DNA of 19,462 nt, taken from positions 1-19,462 of the forward strand of contig CAKPZU010000024.1 in NCBI GenBank assembly GCA_934215405.1. Reading direction: 5' to 3'. Positions 7,625 through 14,968 of this stretch are shown here, piece after piece. How positions within the stretch are numbered: the first letter of the stretch is position 1; every line of letters starts with the position of its first letter. The position numbers and the translations under genes were made by a program. The notes under the pieces were generated by a model. The model was not told the origin of the DNA and did no database searches. It worked only from the letters and a program-made list of their open reading frames with translations. Source of the stretch: an uncultured Bacilli bacterium (GTDB lineage Bacteria; Bacillota_I; Bacilli_A; RFN20; CAG-631).

Positions 7625-8154
7625 AGTTTATTTCCTTTTGTTGGCATATTAAATTTACTAGTGTCAATATGCTCTGTTTCTAAAAGCTTTATTTTATTAT
7701 TAATTCCACCACCATAGCCAACTAAATTATTATTAGCACCAATTACTCTATGGCATGGAATTATTATACAAATTGGATTAAAGCCAACGGCATTACCAAC
7801 AGCTTGTGCTGACATTTTTTTTATTCCTTTTATTTTAGCTATTTCTTTGGCTATATCATTATATGTTATAACATTTCCATAAGGAATTTTTTTAATACAA
7901 TCGATAACTAATTTTCTAAAAGATGTTAAATTATTTATTTTATATTTTATTTCAAAGTTTGGATCTTTTCCAGTAAAATAAATACCTAGCCATTTCTTTG
8001 TTTCATTAAAAATTTCTAAATCCTTTTGTATTAACTGCTCTTTATGCTTTAAAGCATCATATGATTTATTAAAAAACAAACCAGTTAAATAAGTACCATC
8101 ACTTATTAAATAAATTAAGCCAATTTTTGATTCATAAATAGTAAAATATTCCAT
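7621..8154 (-). CDS. ogt: Methylated-DNA--protein-cysteine methyltransferase
   Basis: A 177-residue Ogt/MGMT family protein that transfers the alkyl group from O6-alkylguanine or O4-alkylthymine to its own Cys, a suicide reaction. The active-site block PCHRV is at 133-137, with Cys134 as the acceptor, followed by IGANNNLVGYGGG. The DNA-binding helix region is YNDIAKEIA (98-106) and SAQAVGNAVGFNP (115-127). The classical Arg finger position holds Gln117, a variant I recall from other Firmicute homologues. The short N-terminal domain resembles Ogt rather than Ada. The gene starts 1 nt after the flavin reductase gene stops and overlaps tag by 4 bp, which pairs direct reversal with glycosylase repair of alkylation damage. 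Confidence 0.95.
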   Translation of the reverse strand: MEYFTIYESKIGLIYLISDGTYLTGLFFNKSYDALKHKEQLIQKDLEIFNETKKWLGIYFTGKDPNFEIKYKINNLTSFRKLVIDCIKKIPYGNVITYNDIAKEIAKIKGIKKMSAQAVGNAVGFNPICIIIPCHRVIGANNNLVGYGGGINNKIKLLETEHIDTSKFNMPTKGNKL

Positions 8155-8155
8155 A

Positions 8156-8719
8156 CTATTTAATTTTTAAGCCATCTTTAAAGGCATTACCAACTCTTTC
8201 ATTAACTACATAATAGCCATTAGTAAATGGATCATAAGCAATAGCATTTAATTTAGAAATATCAACATTGTCATTAGTAATTACATCATCTTCAGCTATG
8301 ACATTAACAATTTTACCAATAACGCCAGCGCCAAATTTATTTTCATCAAAATCAACAAATTCACATTCCATAGTCACCTTAAATTCATTAACTATTGGAG
8401 CATTTACATTATTTGATTTAGTAGCTGTTAGCTTACTTTTTACAAATTTATCTAAAACAGTATTATTAGATACAATACCAAAATAGTCAGCTTCATTTAC
8501 ATATTCTTTTGTAGCAATACTTACTGTAAAAGCTTTCCTTTTTAAAATATTTTTAACAGTTTTATGTGAGGCTGATAAATTTAAAGCAATGTGATCTTCA
8601 TCAATCATCATACCCCAAGCAGCATTCATAACATCTATGCTTGAATCATCATTATAAGTTGCAATTAATAAAACAGGCATTGGAAAAATTGCAGATTTAG
8701 TTTTAATTTGTTGTTTCAT
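8156..8719 (-). CDS. Flavin reductase-like / flavoredoxin family protein
   Basis: The 187-residue protein fits the FMN-binding split-barrel (flavin reductase-like, flavoredoxin) family. It shows the characteristic start (IFPMPVLLIATYNDDSSIDVMNAAWGMMID), the ALNLSASHKTVKNI block at about 46-59, FTVSIATKEYVNEADYFGIVSG-like sequence at about 64-85, and the ending NGYYVVNERVGNAFKDGLKIK. Members bind FMN and reduce flavins or transfer electrons in the cytosol; the exact partner cannot be read here. It overlaps the PAP2 gene upstream by 17 bp and ends 1 nt before ogt, so it lies in the same operon. Confidence 0.88.
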   Translation of the reverse strand: MKQQIKTKSAIFPMPVLLIATYNDDSSIDVMNAAWGMMIDEDHIALNLSASHKTVKNILKRKAFTVSIATKEYVNEADYFGIVSNNTVLDKFVKSKLTATKSNNVNAPIVNEFKVTMECEFVDFDENKFGAGVIGKIVNVIAEDDVITNDNVDISKLNAIAYDPFTNGYYVVNERVGNAFKDGLKIK

Positions 8720-9359
8720 TTTTAATTTCTCCTTTGATTATATTGAACTTTCTTAATAAGCTTATTGATATAATTAGATAAGCAAAGCCAAATAAATATC
8801 CTGCAATAACATCACTTGTATAATGTACTCCTAAATATATTCGACTTAACCCAACTAAAAATACAACTATATTTATTAAAATCATTAAACTATATTTTAA
8901 TGGCTTATTTTTAATCATTTTATAAAGCAAATATACTAAAAATCCGTAAAAAACTATTCCATTCATGGCATGACCTGAAGGAAAGCTATAACCACTTGCA
9001 TGAATTAGTCTATTTTCTTCAAGTGGTCGAGGACGTAAAATAATAAACTTTATAGCATTATTTAAAATCACAGAGCAAATTATATTTAAAACCATAAAAA
9101 GTGCTAATTTTTTATTTTTAACCATAAAGATTATAAACAAAACTATAGCAAAGCAAGTAATTGTTATTTCTCCACAAAATTGCGTTAATACTTTTACAAA
9201 TGGTGTTAGATTTTCATTTATAATATTAGCTTTCATAAAGCTATAAACATTATTATCAATAACTAAATTCTTTTTTACTATCACAAATAGCATTATAGTA
9301 AAAAAAGATAAAAATATTAACCCACATATAATCCATTTAATTGTTTTTTTTAATTTCAT
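8703..9359 (-). CDS. PAP2-family membrane phosphatase
   Basis: A 218-residue integral membrane protein with all three PAP2 (type 2 phosphatidic acid phosphatase) motifs: K-x6-RP at 104-112 (KFIILRPRP), PSGH at 127-130, and SR-x5-H-x3-D at 172-183 (SRIYLGVHYTSD). His130 and His179 are the expected catalytic histidines. Hydrophobic segments at about 9-29, 60-80, 87-103, 133-147, 156-171 and 185-202 give the usual six-helix topology, with the active site facing outward. Likely substrates are phosphatidate or undecaprenyl pyrophosphate, but the specific one cannot be told. The ribosome binding site GGAGAG lies within the last codons of the tetR remnant, and ATG follows its stop by 2 nt, so the gene was translationally linked to that regulator. 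Confidence 0.93.
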   Translation of the reverse strand: MKLKKTIKWIICGLIFLSFFTIMLFVIVKKNLVIDNNVYSFMKANIINENLTPFVKVLTQFCGEITITCFAIVLFIIFMVKNKKLALFMVLNIICSVILNNAIKFIILRPRPLEENRLIHASGYSFPSGHAMNGIVFYGFLVYLLYKMIKNKPLKYSLMILINIVVFLVGLSRIYLGVHYTSDVIAGYLFGFAYLIISISLLRKFNIIKGEIKNETTN

Positions 9360-9361
9360 AG

Positions 9362-9965
9362 CTACTCTCCTAATTTAGAAAATAAAAACTTTAGATAATT
9401 ATAAGTATATGAAAAAGCATTATCTACTATTTTTAAACCAACTATTTCCATTGCTAGCCTTTGATTTTCATTTAGTTTAACCATAGGATATAAAGCATGT
9501 GTTAGCATTAATATTGAATGCTTAATAACTTCACCACCTTCATCATCAATATTGATAAAATGATTTTTAATACTTTTGTTTAAAGATAATAATAATTCTT
9601 TAAAATTTTTCTTAAATGTCACAAGTTTTTCAACTGATAAATGAATTTCTATATCAGTTAAATATTTTTAATAAACGAATATGATTTAAATAAACATTAC
9701 TAATGCCTTTTGCTAAAGTATCACTATTATTTTTTCTATTAAAGCAATCAATAATTTCATTTAAGAAAACACAATAATCATCTTTTAATATATTTATTCC
9801 TTACTTTTATAATAGCAATAAAGAGAAGATCTGACTATGCTTATTCTTTCAGCAATTGTTTTCATTTAATGCTTTAGTAATCCATTTTAGCAAACATTTT
9901 ATTTGTCGTATCAATTATTTTTTTCTTTCATTAATTTGACATTCATTGCATGCACGCTTTATCAT
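9362..9965 (-). pseudogene. TetR-family regulator, decayed by several frameshifts
   Basis: Translating piecewise from ATG 9965 rebuilds a roughly 200-residue TetR protein. ACNECQINERKK ends at a stop created in a run of seven A. One base later the frame reads IIDTTNKMFAKMDY. A further shift gives the helix-turn-helix KTIAERISIVRSSLYCYYKSKE, another gives DDYCVFLNEIIDCF... NVYLNHIRLLKI, and a fourth gives LTDIEIHLSVEKLVTFKK. This runs into an intact 86-codon tail (GTG at 9622 to stop at 9362). That tail taken alone is not a gene but the ligand-binding C-terminus. At least four separate frame disruptions are needed, so it is an old pseudogene. An AGGAG at 9975-9979 and a good promoter remain upstream. 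It heads the PAP2-flavin reductase-ogt-tag run and presumably once repressed it; that role is inferred from position. Confidence 0.85.
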
Positions 9966-9987
9966 TTTTACCAACTCCTGCAAATAA

Positions 9988-10016
9988 ATTATACATTTTT
10001 ATTGACACAATTTCAA
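9988..10016 (-). promoter_or_regulatory. Promoter of the tetR remnant and the PAP2-ogt-tag operon
   Basis: On the minus strand, TTGAAA (10016-10011), a 17-bp spacer and TATAAT (9993-9988). AGGAG and ATG follow 9 to 25 bp later. No other convincing promoter was seen between here and tag, so this may drive the four intact genes. Confidence 0.7.
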
Positions 10017-10017
10017 T
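10001..10017. promoter_or_regulatory. Candidate TetR operator and overlapping divergent -35 boxes
   Basis: The inverted repeat ATTGA-N7-TCAAT covers 10001-10017. It contains the minus-strand -35 (TTGAAA) and a plus-strand TTGACA at 10002-10007 that points to the decayed ORF at 10051. An imperfect palindrome between divergent promoters is the usual place for a TetR operator. The plus-strand -10 is weak (TACTAT at 10027, 19-bp spacer). Confidence 0.4.
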
Positions 10018-10050
10018 TAAGACGTGTACTATGCTTACAGACATAGCATC

Positions 10051-10230
10051 ATGACTATAAAATATCAAAAATTAAATAATGGTATTTTAATATCTAAGCT
10101 TGATTATATCATCTATTGAATACTAGAAAATGGTAAAACTAAAGATGATGCTTTAAAGACCTAAAAGTTGGATGTAGACATATTTGAAAAGGAGGTTAGA
10201 GAAACTATTAAAAATTTAAAAAACCTTTTT
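10051..10230 (+). pseudogene. Decayed short ORF divergent from the tetR remnant
   Basis: From ATG 10051 a single frame reads a protein-like sequence broken by TGA at 10117 and TAA at 10162: MTIKYQKLNNGILISKLDY, then ILENGKTKDDALKT, then KLDVDIFEKEVRETIKNLKN. The first piece resembles the start of aldo/keto reductases (x-KLNNGIxIPKLG), but the rest does not clearly follow that family, so I leave it unassigned. No good ribosome binding site is present. It ends in the hairpin at 10218-10247. Confidence 0.4.
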
Positions 10231-10247
10231 AGGAAAGTTAGTTTTTT
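10218..10247. terminator. Bidirectional terminator after the GH43 gene and the plus-strand remnant
   Basis: AAAAAAC (10218-10224) pairs with GTTTTTT (10241-10247), with an inner CTTT/AAAG pairing. T runs follow on both strands (plus: GTTTTTTCTT; minus: GGTTTTTTAAATTTTT). It lies 21 nt beyond the GH43 stop codon. Confidence 0.55.
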
Positions 10248-10268
10248 CTTAAAAAGATTTTTGTTTTA

Positions 10269-11120
10269 TTATTTAATTTCAATTCTATCTTCTTTTTCAA
10301 TTACTTCAAAGAAATGTGGTCTTTCACTTAAAAATGGTTCATTTGGGCAATGTAAAGAAACATATTTTTTGCCATTAAAATCAAAGATCATACCATGGCC
10401 TCCGTCTTTTAAAAACAATGGAGTATCAAGATGAATCCAAGGGCCATTAACACCATTATTTGAAATAGACATACCCATAGCATAGCCTTCTTTTCCTTGA
10501 CTTGACCAAAGCATCAATAGCTTTCCACTTTTTAACTTATATAAAAATGGACCATCCGTTACATAACAACCAATCTTATCCTTTAAGGATACAACCCATT
10601 TAGCATCACTTGCTTTAAATAAGGTTTTAACATCTTTAATAGACGTTAAATCATCATTAAAGGTTGCTAAACACATTTCTCCATCTTTTACTTGTGTCCA
10701 CTCATGACAAAAAATAGTATAAAGCTTATTATCTTCTTCATATAAAGTTGCATCTAAACATTCCCAAGATGAAGGAGTAAATGGCTTTTTTAAAGGAGTG
10801 TAGGTACCAAAGACACTATCACTAACTAAGGCTTGTGAAGCACGGTGCATTCCTTCTTTTTTAAAGGAAGCTATTAAATAATACTTGCCTTTATATTTAT
10901 GTAATTCTGGCGCCCAAAAGTTTTTATCAGCCCAAAATGTATCATCTCTTTGAAATAATACATATGGCCCTTCAAAATTAACTAAATCATAGGTTTTATA
11001 GCCTAAAAAGCCACAAGCTTTACCATCCCAAGCTGTTTTATCAGTTGTTCCAACTAAGTATCCAATTCCATCTTCTACATATAAGAATGGATCCCTCATA
11101 AATATTTCATCAATTTTCAT
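10269..11120 (-). CDS. Glycoside hydrolase family 43-type beta-propeller protein
   Basis: The 283-residue cytoplasmic protein (no signal peptide) has the GH43 five-bladed propeller pattern: RDPFLY with Asp10 in the base position, a WAPELHKYKGKYYLIASF blade (69-86), LDATLYEEDNKLY with Asp123 in the pKa-modulator position, and YVTDGPFLYKLKSGKLLMLWSS (186-207). In most GH43 enzymes the last block carries the acid Glu (EGP); here it is Asp189 (TDGP). I believe this also occurs in some GH43-like subfamilies, but I cannot verify that. GH43 enzymes act on arabinose- or xylose-containing glycans, and the intracellular location suggests short imported oligosaccharides. The gene is monocistronic, with its own promoter, an AAGGAAAAG site before ATG and a terminator after it. 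No sugar transporter lies next to it. Confidence 0.88.
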   Translation of the reverse strand: MKIDEIFMRDPFLYVEDGIGYLVGTTDKTAWDGKACGFLGYKTYDLVNFEGPYVLFQRDDTFWADKNFWAPELHKYKGKYYLIASFKKEGMHRASQALVSDSVFGTYTPLKKPFTPSSWECLDATLYEEDNKLYTIFCHEWTQVKDGEMCLATFNDDLTSIKDVKTLFKASDAKWVVSLKDKIGCYVTDGPFLYKLKSGKLLMLWSSQGKEGYAMGMSISNNGVNGPWIHLDTPLFLKDGGHGMIFDFNGKKYVSLHCPNEPFLSERPHFFEVIEKEDRIEIK

Positions 11121-11152
11121 AAATACTTTTCCTTTTTATAATTTACCCTTTT

Positions 11153-11181
11153 ATTAAAGTTTATACTTATTTATATGTCAA
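11153..11181 (-). promoter_or_regulatory. Promoter of the GH43 gene
   Basis: Minus strand TTGACA (11181-11176), a 17-bp spacer and TTTAAT (11158-11153), 33 bp before the start codon. An inverted pair AATAAC...GTTATT lies just upstream and overlaps the -35; it may be an operator for a sugar-responsive repressor, but that is speculative. Confidence 0.6.
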
Positions 11182-11237
11182 TAACCTTTTGTTAATTAGT
11201 TATTTGTTTTTTTACATTAAAGTTAAAAAAAAACATT

Positions 11238-11498
11238 TTATTCATATATTTCTATTTTAAAAACATTTATAGTATCGACATCTGGGCAGCAAAAAGTAGC
11301 TGTCCCTTTAGGATTGTTTGGAATACTTCCTCCATATCTTAAAATGTCAATAAAAGGGAAAGCCACATGCATAGCTAAAGGACAGATTTCTCCTCTTTGA
11401 GTATCAAAATCAAAACTATCTCCTACCTTATGTCCTCTATGGCATGGTGTATTTCCAATTTGCTTTATTAAGGTAATTTTTATTTTACATTTATTCAT
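11238..11498 (-). CDS. TIGR04076 family protein
   Basis: A small 86-residue protein with the hallmarks of the TIGR04076 family, whose function is unknown. It has an N-terminal strand KCKIKITLIKQ, the central CPLAMH (Cys39, His44), the FPFIDILRYGGSIP block (47-60) and the conserved double Cys (Cys70-Cys71) in TFCCPD before VFKIEI. The clustered Cys/His residues suggest metal or redox chemistry, which is inference. I prefer ATG 11498 because GAGGA lies 8 nt before it. An in-frame ATG at 11513 would add five residues and overlap the kinase gene. It follows the pyridoxamine kinase gene by 4 nt and is almost certainly cotranscribed with it. Confidence 0.85.
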   Translation of the reverse strand: MNKCKIKITLIKQIGNTPCHRGHKVGDSFDFDTQRGEICPLAMHVAFPFIDILRYGGSIPNNPKGTATFCCPDVDTINVFKIEIYE

Positions 11499-11502
11499 TT
11501 TA

Positions 11503-12327
11503 TTAATCCTCATCTAATAAATCTAAATGTAATTCTAAAGGAATTCCTTTAAATTTATCTACGTTATTAATGTTTAAGGCAATCATTTTTTTTACAACAT
11601 TCATGGCTTTTATACATGAATTATTTAAATCGTTATTTTTTAAATATTCACTTATAAATACTGATGAAAAAATATCACCAGTTCCAGGGAAACTTACAGG
11701 TATTTCTTCATATTTATTAAAATAAATTTTATCGTTATTATAATCATAAACTATAGTATGCATTTCATCTTCAATATTAGTTGAGGTTATTATAATATTT
11801 TTAGCGCCTTGCTTTTTTAGCTTATACACTAATGATTTTGCTTCATCCTTACTAATTACTCTTTGTCCAATTAAATAATTACTAATAAATGTTGCTTCTG
11901 TAAAATTTGGCATTATTACATCACCTATTTTTATTATTTTTTGCATGTATGAAACGTTTTCTTTGCTAACACCATTATAAAGCTTTAAATCATCACCCAT
12001 TATTGGATCAACTATTATTAAGCTTCCTTTTTCTTTTTGTGTTTTACAAAAATCATATACTAGCTTTGTTTGTGCTGTTGAAAACAAAAATCCTGTTGAT
12101 ATAACATCAAAGGAAAAGCCAAGCTCATCCCAAACCTTTAAGGTGTTTTTCATATATGGTGTAGTTTCAAGTATTTCAAATTTTCCATAATTTAGTGTAT
12201 TTGAAACTAAAGCTGTTGGTAAGTTAAATATTTGATATTTTAAATATGATAAAATAGGAATCATTGCTGATAATGCAACCTTTCCATATCCTGCCATATC
12301 ATTAATTAATAAAATCTTTTTGTCCAT
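11503..12327 (-). CDS. Pyridoxamine/pyridoxal kinase (ribokinase fold)
   Basis: The 274-residue protein matches the Firmicute pyridoxamine kinase group of the PfkB/ribokinase superfamily, which phosphorylates vitamin B6 vitamers with ATP in salvage of pyridoxal phosphate. Visible blocks are INDMAGYGKVALSAMIPILS (9-28), NLPTALVSNTLNYGKFEILE (35-54), VDPIMGDDLKLYNG (106-119), the Mg/ATP motif PNFTEA (140-145) and the anion-hole/catalytic GTGD (215-218, Asp218 as base). AGAGGGAAAG precedes ATG, and a separate promoter lies in the 63-bp gap upstream. No pdxS/pdxT de novo synthesis genes are in the window, which fits a salvage role. Confidence 0.93.
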   Translation of the reverse strand: MDKKILLINDMAGYGKVALSAMIPILSYLKYQIFNLPTALVSNTLNYGKFEILETTPYMKNTLKVWDELGFSFDVISTGFLFSTAQTKLVYDFCKTQKEKGSLIIVDPIMGDDLKLYNGVSKENVSYMQKIIKIGDVIMPNFTEATFISNYLIGQRVISKDEAKSLVYKLKKQGAKNIIITSTNIEDEMHTIVYDYNNDKIYFNKYEEIPVSFPGTGDIFSSVFISEYLKNNDLNNSCIKAMNVVKKMIALNINNVDKFKGIPLELHLDLLDED

Positions 12328-12354
12328 TGTCTTTCCCTCTTTATAACTCTTACT

Positions 12355-12383
12355 ATAATATATTAATTGCTATAAAATGTAAA
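12355..12383 (-). promoter_or_regulatory. Promoter of the pyridoxamine kinase operon
   Basis: Minus strand TTTACA (12383-12378), a 17-bp spacer and TATTAT (12360-12355), 27 bp before the start codon. Confidence 0.6.
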
Positions 12384-12390
12384 ACAATTT

Positions 12391-13050
12391 TTAAATTTTT
12401 TCTTTAATCATTTTATCGATATTTTCAATAAATAAATTCCCTTTTGATATTGAAAAATTATCATATTTTCCATCACTTTTATTATTTATTGTTGCATTAT
12501 ATAAATCAAGAGAATTATCTTTTTCATCAATAACAAAGGTATAATCACAATTAATATTTAAATTTAAATTGACAATTTGATACATTTCATTTTCATTTAA
12601 ATCAAAAGCATTAATACATGTTCTATGTATTCCACTACCAAATGAGTAAATAAAATATAAAATATCGCTTTTATTATCTTTTATATTTGCAAATTCACTT
12701 ACTCCATAGCCTCCAAAGGCTAAACCAATATTATAATAATTATTATCTTTATAAATAAATGTTGCACTATCTAAAAAGCCATTATTAGTATTTGAAAAGC
12801 GAAACATTTTTAAACTATCAATATCAGTTTTTACTTCTTTTACATTACTTAAAAGGCTTGTCTGATTCTTTTTTAATTCTTGATATGAAGGATACAAATC
12901 CTCATTATCTAAAAAATAAGCATCAAGGGATTCAACATTTACTAATTCATTGATATATTCTATATTATAACGCTTTATTATTTTTCTATTATTACATGAT
13001 GAAATACAAACACTTCCAATTAATAAAGATATTATTAAATTGTTCTTCAT
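12391..13050 (-). CDS. Small lipoprotein, function unknown
   Basis: The 219-residue precursor has a lipoprotein signal peptide (MKNN, hydrophobic core, lipobox I-S-S-C with Cys19 as the lipidation site). The mature part is polar and beta-rich, including FGGYGVSEFANI and DILYFIYSFGSGIHRTCINAFDL. I do not recognise the family. It starts 3 nt after the GNAT gene stops and is the last gene of the yoaP run, so it is probably expressed together with two acetyltransferases and a membrane protein. Its site of action should be the outer face of the membrane. Confidence 0.82.
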   Translation of the reverse strand: MKNNLIISLLIGSVCISSCNNRKIIKRYNIEYINELVNVESLDAYFLDNEDLYPSYQELKKNQTSLLSNVKEVKTDIDSLKMFRFSNTNNGFLDSATFIYKDNNYYNIGLAFGGYGVSEFANIKDNKSDILYFIYSFGSGIHRTCINAFDLNENEMYQIVNLNLNINCDYTFVIDEKDNSLDLYNATINNKSDGKYDNFSISKGNLFIENIDKMIKEKI

Positions 13051-13053
13051 AAT

Positions 13054-13599
13054 TTATTCCTTACTTTCTAAGCTTGTTTTCTTTGTTAAATCAAGATTAT
13101 ATACTCCAAGTGATAATTTCTTTAAAAAATCCTTATATTTTCCAAATGCTAAAACTCTATTATTCGCATAAACATTATATTTGTTATTTTTATCGCTTAA
13201 AATATAGTTTGTATCAATAAAGCCATTTTTTTTATAAAACCTCTTACGTTTTAAAAATAATTCATTTTCATTAATTAAGCAATTTATTGTAATGGTCTTA
13301 TTATTAAAAACCTTTTTAATTGAATCAATTATTTTACTTCCGATTCCTTGATTTTGATATTCCTCTTTAATTGCTAAATAAAATATAAAAGCAAAATCAT
13401 TATCTGTTAAAATATATGACATACCACAAAGATTGTTATCAATATAATAAGCCCAAAAGCTAGCATTTTCTTTTTTACATAAGTAAAATAAATACGGCAT
13501 AATAATTCTTTCTTCCTTTAAAAATGACTGCTTGTATATTTTTTTTATTTCTTTGAAATCTTTATCTTTTTTATTAACAATTCTCACTTCAAGATTCAT
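13054..13599 (-). CDS. GNAT-family N-acetyltransferase
   Basis: The 181-residue protein has the GNAT fold. FAFIFYLAIKEEYQNQGIGSKII contains the acetyl-CoA pyrophosphate-binding motif Q/R-x-x-G-x-G/A as NQGIGSK (83-89), preceded by the typical beta-4 strand. The later RKRFYKKNGFI segment matches the C-terminal GNAT 'FY-x-x-x-GF' feature. The substrate is unknown. I prefer ATG 13599, which has AAAGGGTG upstream; an in-frame ATG at 13617 would add six residues and lies before that site. It sits between the membrane protein gene and the lipoprotein gene on the same strand. Confidence 0.85.
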   Translation of the reverse strand: MNLEVRIVNKKDKDFKEIKKIYKQSFLKEERIIMPYLFYLCKKENASFWAYYIDNNLCGMSYILTDNDFAFIFYLAIKEEYQNQGIGSKIIDSIKKVFNNKTITINCLINENELFLKRKRFYKKNGFIDTNYILSDKNNKYNVYANNRVLAFGKYKDFLKKLSLGVYNLDLTKKTSLESKE

Positions 13600-13623
13600 A
13601 TAAAAACACCCTTTCATTAATTA

Positions 13624-14163
13624 TTATTTTAGCATATTTCCATTATTTCTATATATATAAATTGTATCAATTATATCGCCAATAAATACAAGTTGAAAAA
13701 TAAAATGAATAAAAAATGTAAGTAAATTTATTTCTTTATTTTTAAACTTATTTATTAAATAAGAAATATTATACGATGATGTAACAAGCATGGTCAAAAA
13801 ATTTGCTAATACAAATAAAGGAATTAAAATAATTGTTGATAATATCGTAAAAATAAAAGCAAATCCAGCAATTAATAATGCGCAAACAAGAAAATTAATA
13901 ATAAAATAAGGTACTAATACTAATTTACTAATCATTGTTATTTTAATTGTGCCATTATTATCATTTATTTTTGTAAAAGCAAATATTAAATTAACCAGTC
14001 CTAAAATTAATGATAAAATGAAAAAACTAAATGACGTATAAAATAATGCTTTTTCCAAAACTTGATTATAGATTTCATTATTTATAATCATAAAATCAAG
14101 AAACATTGATATTTGCATTATATATAAGCTAATAATAAATAAAATTAAATATCTTTTTTTCAT
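13624..14163 (-). CDS. Integral membrane protein, function unknown
   Basis: A 179-residue, strongly hydrophobic protein with about four to five membrane segments: about 5-27, 42-64, 80-98, 100-128 and 148-168. No enzymatic or transport motif was recognised. Its start codon overlaps the yoaP stop (ATGA at 14160-14163), so it is translationally coupled to YoaP. Confidence 0.78.
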   Translation of the reverse strand: MKKRYLILFIISLYIMQISMFLDFMIINNEIYNQVLEKALFYTSFSFFILSLILGLVNLIFAFTKINDNNGTIKITMISKLVLVPYFIINFLVCALLIAGFAFIFTILSTIILIPLFVLANFLTMLVTSSYNISYLINKFKNKEINLLTFFIHFIFQLVFIGDIIDTIYIYRNNGNMLK

Positions 14164-14906
14164 TTTTTTAGTATCCTTTCTAAAGAAGCCAAATCTAACA
14201 AATTAACTGTTTTAAATTCACCATTATAAAATACTGCAAAATTATTAAATACACAGGGAAGTTCTTTAGCCTCTTTTATGGTTTTTACTTCAATTGGCTG
14301 ATAATTTACATTATTTTTATCACAATATGCTCTTACAATTTCTAAGCTTTTTGCAATATATGGACATTGATTAGTATAATATATAACTAAATTCTTATCA
14401 TCAATCATTTCTTTTTTGGCATTTTCATTAAAAGCCACCTTATCAGCATTAAATGCTAAGGCTAATAATTCATAGCCACTTTTAGTTGTATCTACTACCT
14501 TAAAATCATGATGGATGAAAAAATCCTTATCAGTAAGCCAATTTTTCTTTTTATTACAATTTAATAAGCATAGTCCTGATTTTTTATTAGCCTTCGCATA
14601 ATTTATTGCATATTCTAATAATTTCTTACCTATGCCTTTTCCCTTTAAATCACCATTTACCCATAAGCAATATATGTATAGATAATTATTACCATTTATT
14701 GGAGTATACGCATATTCAAGAGGTGCAAATTCGATAAAGGCTGTTCCATTAACATCTAATTTATGAAATATATGACCATTATTAAATTGTTCATGAAGCC
14801 ATTTTTTCTTTAAGATAATACCTTCAGTTTCCTTTTTGCTTCGAATAATGCAGCATAAATGTTCACTTGCAATGTTATTTAAGTCAAGATTTATATATTT
14901 ATTCAT
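14160..14906 (-). CDS. yoaP: YoaP-type GNAT acetyltransferase with C-terminal thioredoxin-like domain
   Basis: The 248-residue protein has the two-part architecture of YoaP. An N-terminal GNAT domain carries the acetyl-CoA loop KGKGIGKKLL at 88-97 (preceded by YLYIYCLWVNGD). A C-terminal part starting near 160 contains VIYYTNQCPYIAKSLE (174-189), in which Cys181 sits as in a thioredoxin/glutaredoxin-like active site with only one Cys, and ends in NNFAVFYNGEFKTVNL. Its length matches the roughly 250 residues I recall for Bacillus YoaP. The substrate is unknown. AAGGAAG precedes the ATG. It is the first gene of a run with a membrane protein, a second GNAT protein and a lipoprotein. Confidence 0.87.
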   Translation of the reverse strand: MNKYINLDLNNIASEHLCCIIRSKKETEGIILKKKWLHEQFNNGHIFHKLDVNGTAFIEFAPLEYAYTPINGNNYLYIYCLWVNGDLKGKGIGKKLLEYAINYAKANKKSGLCLLNCNKKKNWLTDKDFFIHHDFKVVDTTKSGYELLALAFNADKVAFNENAKKEMIDDKNLVIYYTNQCPYIAKSLEIVRAYCDKNNVNYQPIEVKTIKEAKELPCVFNNFAVFYNGEFKTVNLLDLASLERILKK

Positions 14907-14968
14907 CTCAATTTACTTCCTTTTCCATATAATGTAATTATTACACATTCATATGCTTATAGCAATTT

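Noticed and set aside
9362..9622. Independent 86-residue gene starting at GTG 9622
   Set aside because: The upstream sequence rebuilds the rest of a TetR protein in shifted frames, and this piece is just its C-terminal end.
10168..10434. Plus-strand ORF over the end of the GH43 gene
   Set aside because: It begins at a TTG inside the decayed ORF, runs through a terminator and continues antisense to a clear GH43 coding sequence.
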